Origin: Oehlia diaphana
Taxonomy: Eukaryota > Glomeromycota > Glomeromycetes > Glomerales > Glomeraceae
Assembly: GCA_003833135.1 (NCBI GenBank)
Contig: QZLH01000115.1
Span: 73,580 to 137,579 of the forward strand
Length of the DNA stretch: 64,000 nucleotides
Reading direction: 5' to 3'
Positions 1 through 11,216 of the stretch are shown here, piece after piece (position 1 is the first letter of the stretch; each line of letters begins with the position of its first letter). The position numbers and the translations under genes were made by a program. The notes under the pieces were generated by a model, which searched no databases, was not told the origin of the DNA, and saw only the letters and a list, made by a program, of their open reading frames with translations.

Positions 1-262
1 ATTAATTTTGTTTCTCATCGGAAACGATGGAAGATGACGTAATACAAAATTACAATTAATATATGTGGGAATAAAATACGTTGTCCAATTAAATGGTATA
101 TTATCAAAAAAGCCATATTCCAAAGAAGGGATATCTGATTTTCTCTATGATCTATTTTTTTCGGTGATACGCAACGTAATCTACGTAATCTATCCATCTC
201 TAATCTAGATGGTCTCGAATGTGATCACAAATTTAAAAAAGACATGCATTGTGCTATTTTTT

Positions 263-290
263 CACGTGAGACTACAAATAATTATATAAA
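263..290 (+). promoter_or_regulatory. Putative core promoter of the LAMTOR1-like gene
   Basis: An E-box-like palindrome CACGTG lies at 263-268 and a TATA-like TATATAAA at 283-290, about 160 bases before the ATG at 450. In this AT-rich DNA a TATA-like string can occur by chance, so the assignment rests on position and on the nearby CACGTG. Confidence 0.35.
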
Positions 291-449
291 TTGCCTATCT
301 GTTGAAACTATCAATAACTACAATTAATATCCAAATATCTAAAATAACAAAACCATAACAAGCAATTCCAAATAAAAGAATACTTTCCCTTATTTTCTAT
401 TTTAATATTTATTTTAGTGTTCAATTCTAAAGAACCCTATTTCATAAAA

Positions 450-1445
450 ATGGGATGTTGTGGAAGTAAAGATGACGATAGTAAGGTTTGATTCGTTTTT
501 TTCGGGTTCTTTCATTTTTTTTTTTTTTTGGTATTGACTAACTCTTTGGTAATAGACAAACGAAAGTACTCGTCTAATACCTCGTGACGGCTCCTCGGCA
601 TATGAAACGTCGGTTGAGAATAATTTTTAATATTCTACATATCGATTTTTTTTTTAATATTTACAAAAATTAATTTTATTTTTAATGTAAATATTTATAT
701 TAGACCGAGGATGTCTTACCCACGTTATGATGCCACTGCCGAGCAGGATGCACTGCAAAAGATTGTTCAGCGAACATCAGAGTTAGTTTTAATTAATTTT
801 ATATCAAATTGTACCAATCATATAAATAAATTGTGTTTAAATAATTTATTTTATATTTTAGGAATTTTATTGATATATCAAATACATATGCCACTGAACG
901 TTTACAACAACAAGATGCAATAGATCGTGCAAATGAATACATGTATTATTTAATTTTTTTTATTAAAAGTTTTTGGTTTTTTCAAAGGTTTTGAGCTTGA
1001 AAGTTAACTATCAATTTTTCTTTTAGAGACTTGATAGGTTCAATCAAGCTTGATTCAAAGACTCTTCAAAAGATACAAGAGAAGAGTAGCACATTACCAA
1101 AGATGCATCAACGTAAAAAATCTCGAACATCACTGCAATCTCAACAGGCTGCTTCACCTGATAAACAGGGAGTTGCAATGGATTTACCTCCACACGTGGT
1201 ATTGGGTGGTGGGTGTGTTACAGAAGATGATCAGAAATGGGTATGTACTTTACAGTTGTTATTTTTCTATTTAATGAAAATTTTACTTATTGACTTTGTT
1301 CCTTCTTTGCTTGTTTACAAAGCTAACGAAAGTTATGGAAGAAATACATGAAGCTATTGAACATATTGAAGTTGAATATATTGGTGATTTAGTAGTTCCC
1401 TTGACGTGGGCTAATTCTGCACCAATTCATGCTGTTCATGGTTGA
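450..1445 (+). CDS. LAMTOR1: LAMTOR1 (p18)-like Ragulator subunit, six exons
   Basis: Likely the lipid-anchored scaffold of the Ragulator (yeast EGO) complex, which holds Rag GTPases and TORC1 on the lysosome or vacuole. Proposed exons are 450-485, 556-608, 704-781, 862-942, 1027-1240 and 1323-1445; phases agree throughout and give about 194 aa. The N-terminus MGCCGSKDDD has Gly2 for myristoylation and Cys3/Cys4 for palmitoylation, as in animal LAMTOR1. Next come a TRLIPRDGSSAYET stretch, a helical AEQDALQKIVQRTSE segment, an IDISNTYATERLQQQDAIDRA segment and a C-terminus containing EEIHEAIEHIEVEYIGDLVV. The last two align in kind with animal IIDVS and with the C-terminal helix and hydrophobic end. 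Known LAMTOR1 proteins are about 160 aa; the excess lies in a Ser/Gln-rich loop encoded by exon 5. Two donor sites (GTTTGA, GTCGGT) are weak, so the first two exon ends are the least certain. Confidence 0.72.
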
Positions 1446-3235
1446 AATCTTTTAAATTAATAATTTATAAACATTTTATTTTATATGGGAGTGGTGGATT
1501 CTCCTTCCTCCCCTTTAATTATTTTATTAATTATGATCTTTATAATCTTTATGATTGATTTTACATTTTTTTTTGTATTTTTCATTGTTATTCTTAATTA
1601 ACTTTTGAAAGCAAAGAAAATATTTAAGGAAAAACTATATTTGTATATTATATTAATATCATTAGGGAAGAAGTATATATGGAACGATATATTGCAATAT
1701 ATGTTAGAGTTTTCTTGGGATATTTATTTGTTTGGTATATAATTTATTTTATAATCATGTAAATATTGATGACATATGATTTATTAAGTATCATCAAGAA
1801 TTTATAAATAAACTATCGTTTAATATCACTTTTTTTTTATTTGATTACATATTCAAATTATCAAATTGTAACTAATTGTGGACATGGAAAAATTTGATAT
1901 TTGGTCCATCCTCCTCGATGTGTATGATCATACGAGAATGAATAAATTGTTCTTTTTTTTCAAGCTCTAATGATATTTGTTACATCATCGTTAATAAAAT
2001 TTTGGCTTCGTGCGATCTATAAAAACGGGAATTATGTATTTATTACTTTACGAATTATTCCAACGAGTTTATAATATTATTTTCATCAAATCGCAAAAAA
2101 AGTACAAACTTATTTATATTGTATCTTTTGATCGTGTTTTGCAATTAGAATCGGAATTGTTATATATTGTAAAATAATAAATTAAACCAAAATCAAATTA
2201 AACTTTACACTTTTACAATTTTATAATTACGAAATTAGAAATTTTTATTCTTAATTTTTAAATTTACTATTTGATCCAAAATAAAATAAAGATAAAAAAA
2301 AAAAATAAAAATTATAAAATATTAATTAAAGCATTAATAAATCATCTAGATAAATTAAAAATTTCGAATTAGAAATATCATTTTAATGGAAAGAATATTG
2401 ACTTTCTAATTTTTCTTCTGTTTTTCTTTTTGTTAATGGGATAATTTTGTCCCAAAACCTTATTAATTTCTTCTGATGTCGGTCGACTTAACGATATCAT
2501 TTAATTATATGCGAAATGAGTACAGCCGACTCTTCCATCTCTGTTCGCTCTTCTGCTTCTCCCATTTCGTGGATAACGAGAGATAATATTATAGCTCTCG
2601 TCATCGTAATTTCGTGTTCGTTCAATTGCGCAGATTGACCCAATCCTGAAAAATTCTCTATTTCTAATAATCCAGAGATCAATTATAAATATCAGCAGCT
2701 TTAGTCATAAAATTTTAGGATATTTTCTGATACATTATTATCTGGCTAACATTAATAGATTAATGAACAAGTCCAATTGTAATGTTATATTCTCCAACTT
2801 AATTCACATATAACTAATTTCGTACCATAAACTTCCATTCGTTACAAAATCAAATCAAATCAAATCATATAATTTTCTGCATCTGAATCTTGAATTTTTT
2901 TATAAAATTCAATACCGCAAACACAATAAACACCTTGAACTCTTGAAGGTAGATTTATGATATGAAGTAATCTGTACATGTCCAATAAATAAAATATAAT
3001 GTTAGTAAAAAAAAAAAATTTTTTAAATTTCATCAAATAATAAATTAATTATACCTCAATCATATTATAACATATTTTAATTATCTAAACTTTCAGAGCA
3101 ACAGGTTTTTTGGAATTTGTATTTTTTAATTTTCATAATATTCACAATTTTTTTCATGATTTTCATAATTTTCTTAATTTCTTGTATTTTTGTAATATAA
3201 TTTTTTCATAATCCTTTTTAATTTTCCATAATTTC
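1446..3235. other. Intergenic, no gene recognised
   Basis: AT-rich sequence with homopolymers. A 61-codon minus-strand reading frame at 2497-2682 is locally less AT-rich, but it has no recognisable motif or splice context. Nothing else is supported. Confidence 0.5.
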
Positions 3236-3370
3236 TTTGGTAGAATAATAAAAGCTCGTTCCTTCGGGATCAAAATTCAAGGTACTGATGGAACAAACTT
3301 GTCCAAAAATTCCTGATTTTATTATTCCAATGATTCATTCAAGTTTCCAATTAATATTATTATATTTTCA

Positions 3371-3765
3371 GAATATCTCAAATAGAAATCCTTCAATCTT
3401 ACATGCGAATCCTCAAGGAAATATAGAAAGAATCATTGAAACAAGCCTGGTTGAAGGGTGGTAATAATTCCAAAGTCCAACTACAGCTAATTTTCTGTAT
3501 CCTTCCAAACATGGGTCAACCATTATACGCAGAAATTAAACGTGTTTGCGACACAGTTATTGGTGTTGCAACACAATGTATCCAAGATAAGCATACTCAA
3601 AAGCCAATAAAGAAACTCTGTGCGAACGTTTGTCTAAAGATTAACGTCAAACTCGGTGGAATGAACTCATTCCTTGATCCCAAACTGATTTCATTTATAT
3701 CGGATAAACCCACTATTTTGGTTGATGCGGATGTGTCTCATCATGCACCTGGACCTGGTAATTTT
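3371..3765 (+). pseudogene. Argonaute MID/PIWI fragment
   Basis: A relic of an Argonaute, the slicer of RNA silencing. One frame at 3371-3435 reads NPQGNIERII. A shifted frame from 3436 reads QAWLKGGNNSKVQLQLIF, then ILPNMGQPLYAEIKRVCDT, VATQCIQ, VKLGGMNSFLDP and VDADVSHHAPGPG. These are the ordered hallmarks of the MID-PIWI junction up to the first catalytic Asp (the GADVTHP motif, here DADVSHHAPG). The frame break near 3436 and the absence of upstream PAZ and downstream PIWI exons make it a fragment. The last codons run into GTAATTTT, a plausible old donor site. No start codon is supported. Glomeromycotina are known for expanded Argonaute families, which fits a decayed paralogue. Confidence 0.75.
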
Positions 3766-3819
3766 ATTTTTCGACAAATGAATTATTTTGATGTATTTTT
3801 TTCTCGCATCTCTTTTTAG

Positions 3820-4489
3820 ACAGTAGCAACGAATATATTTATCAATCGTTTTGTTCTAATAATTTATATACTTTCCAAACTCTGACTTTAACAATATCAT
3901 GAAATGGTATCTATTTTAATACTTAAAAGAATCTTTTACTGATAACTGAATAAATTTAGTCCAATTGTTGAAAATATTGAAAGTTTGCATCTACAACCAT
4001 TGATATAATTTATGAAATGCACGTGTAACTAAAATTTACTGCGACAATAAATTTTTCACATGATTTTCGTTTACAATAGACGGTAATTATATCACATGAT
4101 CTATGAAGCACGAATTTGATTTTAGACATAAAAAGGGAATATTTTTGACCTTGTTTCTCTCAAATGACTTTTAAGGTTTGTGATTAAAAGGATTATATTT
4201 ACAGGGCTAAAATTCAAATCAATCGAATTATCGATACATTAAATTTTTCATATTTTCCTATCTAAAAAAAATGAAATAAAATAGAATATAAAAAATATAA
4301 TAATTTTTTTTTTTAAGAATGAATAAATAACATATTAATGATAAATTAAAAAAGTTACCGACCATTATTCGTTTATTTTCAATTGAGAAATATCAATTTG
4401 TAAATACTTTATTTAATTAAATAATTTTCATTAAAATTTTTATAATTAAAATTATTAAAATTATTAATCAATACCTAAAGATTCTTTGC
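3820..4489. other. Intergenic, no gene recognised
   Basis: AT-rich spacer with no convincing continuation of the Argonaute relic: the bases after the nearest AG acceptor do not translate into PIWI-like sequence. Confidence 0.5.
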
Positions 4490-4965
4490 TTATTTATAAT
4501 TGAGTTCTTCTTCCTTATTAACTAATTCTGTTCGATTATCATCATTGGATTCATCATATTCACTAAACCATCGGATTATAATATTACTAATTTCACCTGT
4601 TGTTGATCGATTTAGGATTCGCATCCAAGCATCTTTTAATTAAAAATAAAATTAAAAAGGGAACTTCAATATTAAATCTTGGTCTGAACCCTCGACAAAT
4701 TTTATCATGTTTTATATCATAATATGGAGGTAATCCAGAAATTAATTCATACATAATTATATAAATATCCACAGCTTGAGTATAATCTTGTCCTCGTAAA
4801 ATTTCAGGAGCCACATAAGGCAAAACACCATAATTTTTTTTTTGTATCTTCTGATGTATTGTAATCTGTAAATCTCGATGATCTATAAAAAGGTATCCAT
4901 TCTAACCTATATTTGCTGATAACTGAGTATCTTGAATGAATTTATCAATATCATTATCCATAGTT
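4490..4965 (-). pseudogene. Kinase-family relic with large internal deletion
   Basis: Read on the minus strand, it opens with the family N-terminal motif NDIDKFIQDTQLSAN, jumps directly to HRDLQIT, and continues with GVLPYVAPEILRGQDYTQA, MYELISGLPPYYD, and ICRGFRPRFNIEVPF..IKRCLDANP. The glycine loop, the VALK lysine and the DMG segment are gone, and SFG is missing from the usual IYSFGIIMYE. After LDANP a frameshift leads to a different tail, EISNIIIRWFSEYDESNDDN. It matches the intact kinase at 50118-51424 and cannot encode a working kinase. No intron is seen at the family's conserved site, because that region is deleted. Confidence 0.85.
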
Positions 4966-5280
4966 TGATAAATTGTTTTAGTTAAAAATCTTTATTTTAT
5001 GATTAAGTTAAAATGAATTTGTTGTATAAAGCAGCTTTCTATTATTATGCATTCGGAATCGAATCGTGTAACAAATATCGTATAATAATTTTGACCAAAA
5101 AAAATGAACATTTATTTGTAATTTCATTAACAAATAGTAACGTATTATTTTAATCCCATTATTCATCAATTAAAATTAATGAAAAAGGTAAAAGTTTAAT
5201 CTTGTAAAAAAATTATAATAAACATTACAAGTAAAATAATACCGCACCAATTTTATTTTTCCGTGAGACGCATTTCTATT
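4966..5280. other. Intergenic spacer
   Basis: AT-rich sequence between the kinase relic and the hAT-like element. No reading frame or RNA gene is supported. Confidence 0.5.
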
Positions 5281-5288
5281 CTTCTAGG

Positions 5289-5501
5289 TAGTGCTTCGAT
5301 CCGGATGAAAACTTGAATATTTTCATGTGACGATTGTGGCTGAGAAAGATTAAGAGTCTCAGATTTAAACAGACTATAATTTAGACCAACATTAAAGTAT
5401 TATTATCCCAAAAATTTATGCTAATTCTAGCCAAACTCATAGTTCCAGAGAAATTTAATGAAATTCAATCCGGATGAAAATCCGGATAGATCGAAGCACT
5501 A
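5289..5501. mobile_element. hAT-like MITE, 213 bp
   Basis: The left end TAGTGCTTCGATC is the exact reverse complement of the right end, and a CCGGAT block follows on both sides at a slightly different offset. The element is flanked by a perfect 8-bp direct repeat CTTCTAGG at 5281-5288 and 5502-5509. The 8-bp duplication and the TAGTG terminus fit the hAT superfamily (terminal pattern YARNG). It has no coding capacity, so it must have been moved by a transposase from elsewhere. Confidence 0.88.
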
Positions 5502-5509
5502 CTTCTAGG

Positions 5510-6180
5510 ACTCAAAACATTATTCTACTGATATTACGTAATATAGAGCTCAATCAATCCCACATCATATTACAGTGATTAAATGAATTCGTTAGTATAA
5601 TAAAAATTGATATTATCCGTCATCAATTAATTATCTGTTATTATCAAGTTCTTTTAACCTAATCTTGCTGACTATAGAGGATGTGTAAGTTTATTGTATC
5701 ATCTTTGTTACAACTGTTACATGTGTTACATGCCAATTCAAGATAACAAAAAACAATACGACAAATAAATTATACTTTACTTGGCTTTTGTAAATGAATC
5801 TTAAATAAATATAGAACTAATGGCTAAATAGAGACAAAATGATCGACAAAAAAAAATCCTCAATTAGGACCTACACTATGGGGGTTGCACTATGTTTGTG
5901 ATCGCAAACCCCAAGCCGTTATGCATAGAAATTTCTGAAATCATAAATTTCAATGATAGTATCTTTAATTCAATAGGTCTAAAAAATAAAGTTTAGAATG
6001 AAATTCAGTTAAAATATCAGATACAAAATGCTTATTAAGATCTCGGAATAAGTAATATTTCTAAGCAATAGTCATTATCATTTATTATTTTATCCTTTAG
6101 TTATATTTTCCCTTTAAAGGTTATATTTTCCTCTTAAAGGCTATATTTTCGTAATATACTGCATATTGTATACTAAATAT
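5510..6180. other. Intergenic, upstream of the ion-channel gene
   Basis: AT-rich spacer. A short GC-richer inverted motif at about 5879-5911 (GGGGTTGC ... GCAAACCCC) could fold into a hairpin. A 20-base ATATTTTC-rich motif is repeated three times at about 6102-6150. No gene is seen. Confidence 0.45.
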
Positions 6181-6234
6181 AATTAAAATATACAATTTTC
6201 TTTTACGAAGTAAAAAAATTTCCTAATTCCTATA

Positions 6235-9200
6235 ATGAGTGACCTCTCCATAGAAATCAAAGAAATTGATAATAATATTATCGATAGAACAGAAGTCAAT
6301 ATCGATAATGGTAAACCTATTACGAAATTAGAAGTATCTCCTAATGAAGAATACCTTATTATTTATAATCAAGAAAATAAATCAATTGTCGGTTGGAATA
6401 TATTTGATACGGGCAGGAAAAAACATAATACAGTTAATGAAATCAAAAATCTGGACAAAATATGTGTTTCTGATGATAAAAAGCTTGTTTATATATATAA
6501 TAATAAACCTAGTAAGTAAAATGAAAAATAATTTGTTGAATTACATATTTATTATTTATATTTTTATATTTTAAAAATTTAATTATTTTATTAGGAATAA
6601 TCGATATGAATAATAATACAATAAAAGAGATTAAACTATATGACGACGAAAGTATTTATGAGAATCATTGTACTTTCAATGTAAAAGGTGAATTTATTAT
6701 GTGTAACATGTTTAACGAAATGCCGAATCAAAAAATTCTTCGGATTTATTCCACACAGGCTAAAAATAACGAATGGGAGTGTAAACAAATTTTCAAGATA
6801 CCCCAAGATTATGAATTAATTACTATTTCAAAATACAATAAACTTTATTTACTTTTAAGAAATTGTATTTACGAATGGGATATCGTTACTAAAAAAAATA
6901 TAAGAATATTTGCCGACGAGGATAATGAAGAGGTAATAAAAATGCGTCAAATTATTCAATTAAAAATATTTTCTATATTATAATTAATTTTTATTTAACA
7001 AATCAATAGATTGAGATAAAGGATATCAGAATTTCTAGCAATGAAAGGTTTGTTTGTTTAAGTATCAAGTATGAAAAAATGAACGATGAAAATCTTGAGG
7101 ATGAAAAATTCAATAATAAAGAGGGTTTAAAAGATAAAATTATTATTTATTCAATTGAATTAGAAATTCCTATTGCTACTTTGGAGATAAATGATGGTAT
7201 ATATTATATTTTAATTTGTTTAATCACTTTAATGCATTATTATCGGTCCTTAATTATTTACTTTTATTTATTAGATATTTCTTTATACGATATTATAAAA
7301 GATATTGATTTGACGTTGTATCCTTTACTACTTACTTTATTCGATCGTAGTAGTGAAATTTGGAATTCTATCATGAAATATTATTGTAAAGTTTGCTTAG
7401 ACGGTTCAAATGTGAATCATCATTTATCAAAAGAATATCGACCTGCAATTCTTTCAAATAACATTCAAATTACAACTAAATACGCATTTGGAATTCTAGG
7501 TGATGATTTTCTTAAGATTAAATTTGAAGAAAAATTATTGTTAGAAAATTATGATAAATTGTGTCATGAAAATGATAAAACAATTATTGAATGTTGGAAT
7601 ATGTATTTAAATTCTGATGAACGTGATGACGTTGATAAAATCAAGGATATATTCAAACATTTGGAAATTCTTTTATTTAATCCATACAAAGATATATTGT
7701 GCGCATTATTTCGAGAAGTCAAGAAAGTTATGGATGATGTATCACCAAGTGATTATCCGAACAAATATGAAGAATCAATTTATAATACAATTAAGTGGAA
7801 AATAAAAATTAATGACGTTAAAATTGTATTGCAAGTTTTTAAAAGAAATGATGATAGTAGCAAATGGAGTTCAATTTGCAAAAGAATTGAAAAGCATAAT
7901 TTTGGAAAAGGATGTTTACTTGGAATCAGATTAATTGATAAAAATGATATTATTATATTAACGAATATTGGTCTTTTTATTTATTATTTTAACGAGTGTA
8001 ATATTTCTTTAAACTATTTTTATCACATAAATTCATTATCACAAGATTATGAAAATATATTTTCAAAAATTACTTTACCTTTACCAAGTGTTAGTAGTTT
8101 TAAATTAAATGGATGGGTTTCAGATTTAGAAAATAATAAGTTTAGTTTTTTGAAATATGGTGTTGAATTATTAAAATTTGCAATCGAAGTACATAATTTA
8201 GAATTAATAGAGAATATCTATAAAAATTGTATGAATTATTTTAAACAGGATTTAAGGAATAACAGAATATTTTTGAGCATTATCACATCTAATATGCCAT
8301 TGATGAAATATTATTTTCCAAGATTTATTGAGAGATATTCATTAGAAACAGATCTGATTATAGATGATTCTTCTTACAGTGTATGTCATAATAATGCAAA
8401 TCCTCCCCAAATGGTTAATCTAACAACAAATTCATTGCGTAAATTGTATCAAAAATCTAATAAAGATCGCAGAAATTCTTCAGAAGACATATCAGATATA
8501 CAAAAAGTTACCTTTATGGTTCCTTTTATTAAGTTCTTTAATTATCCACAAGATTATGAATGGTGGAGTGATCTTCTTTTACCTAAACCTAGTCCATTTG
8601 TTAAAACATTAAGCAAAGATATTTATAAAACAATGAGTGGACGAGCAATAGTTCAGTTTAAATGGAGATCCTATGGATTTCTTTATTATAGAATAATCAT
8701 GATTTGGCATGCAATTTTAGCTGTGTATTTTTCCTTTGCTTTTGCTTTTAACTATGAAGATGAAACTTCAAAAGCATATTTGTTGATTTCAATTATACTT
8801 GGATTTATTCATCTGATTTTAAAACTTCGCCAGTTTATTTACAGAATTCATAATTATAAACTTCAAAATATTAAACGCAACGAAATTTGGCTTATTTATG
8901 AACTCTTATTTGGTATAAAAATTTAAACTATGTCATATCATTTAAGAATATATAACAAAGAATACTAATATACTTAAACATTACAGATATATCTTTGTAT
9001 TCAATTACGGTTTTCATTTCTGCTTTTTTACTTCGAACAAGTGAAACCAGAGTTACAACTTCGATTATTTCTTTTTTATGTCTATTTTTATTTTTTAAAA
9101 CAATCACATTTTTAAAGGTAGATAATTTCTATGCTAAATATTATATAATAGTTGTTAGGGTCATGAAAAAACTATTTCTTTTCTTTTTTTACTTCATTCT

Positions 9201-10047
9201 AATGATTTTGTTGAGCTTTTCATTTGCATTTTATATTCTATTATCACCAAAATTGAGTTATTCCTTAGACAAACGTATAGTCAATGATGACCCTAATAAT
9301 CCTTGGAATTTGATCCCTACTTATCAAGTATATGAAAATGAAACTACTGACGTTTTAAATAATAATTTATTTATTTTACAAAAACCTGATGAGAACACAA
9401 ACAAGTTTACAAACTTCTCTACTTCATTTTTTGCAACGAGTTTATTACTCACAGGTATACTTATATTTATTTTTTTATTGAAAAAAAGTATTCAACGATA
9501 GTTAATATATCCAATTATTAGGCGACACGAGTTCATTTTCCAATTGGCCATTTGTTAAAAATCCGGCGCTTGCAACATTGATGGTTTTATTCGTGTTCTT
9601 AATGATCATATATATTATTAATGTGTTTATCACATTGTACGGTGAGGTGAATGATGATAACATTCTAGGCGCAGTGTATAAAATGAAAGCAGAGGTATAA
9701 TACCATTATTTAGCATAATATCGACATTCATGAATTGTTGTAATTACTAAATAATTTAACAATTTCTTGTAGGTTATATCCGAAATTGAGTTATTTTACC
9801 TGTTACCATCTCAGAGACGTTGTCAAAAATGGTTTCCTGAAGTATTGTATGTATATTCATTTATTTATATGTTTAAACAATTTACTTAATTTTTTTACTG
9901 AATCAATTTTTCAGATATTTTCGTTTAGAACTTGGTGAAGCTCAGGAATTAATTAAAGAATTAATTAGTGAGGATAAATGGAATACTAATGAGTTTCCGG
10001 AGATGAAGCAAGATTTGTTAAATAAACTCAAGATCCAACATAATTAG
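6235..10047 (+). CDS. WD40-like / TRP-like ion transport protein, seven exons
   Basis: Likely a cation channel of the large ion-transport-domain family seen in Rhizophagus. Proposed exons are 6235-6511, 6595-6932, 7010-8912, 8987-9454, 9522-9694, 9773-9846 and 9915-10047. All junctions are GT-AG with agreeing phases, giving about 1121 aa. A further 78-nt in-frame segment at 7197-7274 has GT...AG ends and may be an intron, which would give 1095 aa. The N-terminal third has repeated beta-like WD40-style strands (KLEVSPNEEYLIIYNQ, KICVSDDKKLVYIYN, IRISSNERFVCLSIKYE). The middle is helical. The C-terminal part has five or six hydrophobic segments, with an S5-like LFLFFFYFILMILLSFSFAF, a pore-loop stretch SFFATSLLLTGDTSSFSNWP and an S6-like LMVLFVFLMIIYIINVFI, then a cytosolic tail ending LLNKLKIQHN. 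The AATACTAATA before the 8986 acceptor resembles a branch point. It is the only copy of four in the window without an obvious lesion. Ion selectivity cannot be told. Confidence 0.82.
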
Positions 10048-10348
10048 ACTTGTCTTATTTAACATATTGAAAGTTGTAAATGCGATTTCATACGATTTTA
10101 ATTACGGTCGAAATTAGCGTAATTTGGCTAAAGTCAGCGATATAACCGCACGAATTTTTATTTAGGACTCACATTATTTATTTATTATACATTTTTTCTG
10201 TTTTCTTTTGTATTATTTTACCAAATAATGTACATTGATGCATATGTATCAAAAGGATTTCATTTATTCATATTTAAAATAAAGAAAATTTATTTGTTGT
10301 GCATCTGAATCATTTTTGTGTAATTCTTAGCTTTTATAATTTTAAGTC
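10048..10348. other. 3' flank of the ion-channel gene
   Basis: AT-rich spacer with AATAAA-like strings near 10280. No gene is seen. Confidence 0.4.
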
Positions 10349-11216
10349 TTGAAACAAAATATAATACATGGTGGTAGCATGATTGGGACGATTCGTTCAA
10401 GAAAGCTGGTTCGTTTGAGTTTCATCATTTACGATTTTTCGGCGTATTGGGAAGATGAGAAGATATACGAAGCGATGAAACAAGTGAGCTATATGGAACT
10501 TTTAACGGTCAACGAAACGATAAATATAAAACTGTCCAGACTAAAATCCGCTTAACAAAAGATATGGAATCAGTTTTCATAAAGGGTGGATCTAATATAA
10601 CGATAACGAAAAATGGACGTTTATATTTCTTTAGAATGTTTGACGCAAAAATTTCATCTAGTAATATAAAGAAAAGATATAGTTGGCAGGCGGTTAAAAA
10701 GCTGAGCGAAAAAGATAATGAAAAGCAGGATTATATGATTATAAAGGATTACATAAGAGAATATGGCGGCCATTCTCTAAATCATTAAAATCAACGAAGT
10801 GAAATATATTTTAGTGTATTTAATAATGAACAAGATCTATTCAAGACCACATATAATTCAGCAATGACAGAAGATTTAGGTAAAGGGCTACAGATAAAAA
10901 CGCAAGATGAAATTATAAGCAAAGAAAGAAGCTTCAAGAAGCCGGCCAATCGAAAGACGTCTAACAATATCGCATATCCTTCTTCGGAGGAAGAACAATT
11001 TGTAAATGCGTTAACTAGTCCTTGGGTATCGCCGGTTTCGAATAATAACGTGGTAGAAAAATTTAATCAATTAAATTCTGATTTTAAACAAGATCAGCGG
11101 TAAAGAAGAAACAAGCGTATCTAAAGGTAAAGAAAAAGTTGTGGAGTCAGAAACCGAAAATTGAACGAAAACAAAAAACGCGTAGTGACAGCAGAGAAGA
11201 CTCTGATAGCGAATAA
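10349..11216 (+). pseudogene. LINE ORF1-like (RRM-type gag) relic
   Basis: A broken reading frame with less AT-biased codons than its neighbours. Segments in order are IIYDFSAYWEDEKIYEAMKQ (10349 frame), then after a frameshift near 10500 DKYKTVQTKIRLTKDMESVF, IKGGSNITITKNGRLYFFRM and KKRYSWQAVKKL. An in-frame TAA stands at 10786-10788, but homology-like sequence continues through KPANRKTSNNIAYPSSEEE to 11103. A shifted acidic/basic tail (SGKEETSVSKGKEKVVESE, RKQKTRSDSREDSDSE) reaches 11216. The order of an 'xxYWxxEKIxxAM' helix, 'KYKTVQTKIRL' strands and a 'RMF' segment resembles RNA-binding ORF1 proteins of LINEs. That family call is an inference from memory of similar fungal elements. An A-run at about 11609-11619 could be a poly(A) end. 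Confidence 0.42.

Noticed and set aside
15..197. 60-codon minus-strand frame at the window edge
   Set aside because: Ile/Leu/Tyr-rich translation typical of AT-rich DNA, no motif, no splice context.
2497..2682. 61-codon minus-strand frame with balanced composition
   Set aside because: Reads somewhat protein-like, but there is no recognisable domain, paralogue in the window or clear splice sites, so I did not call it.
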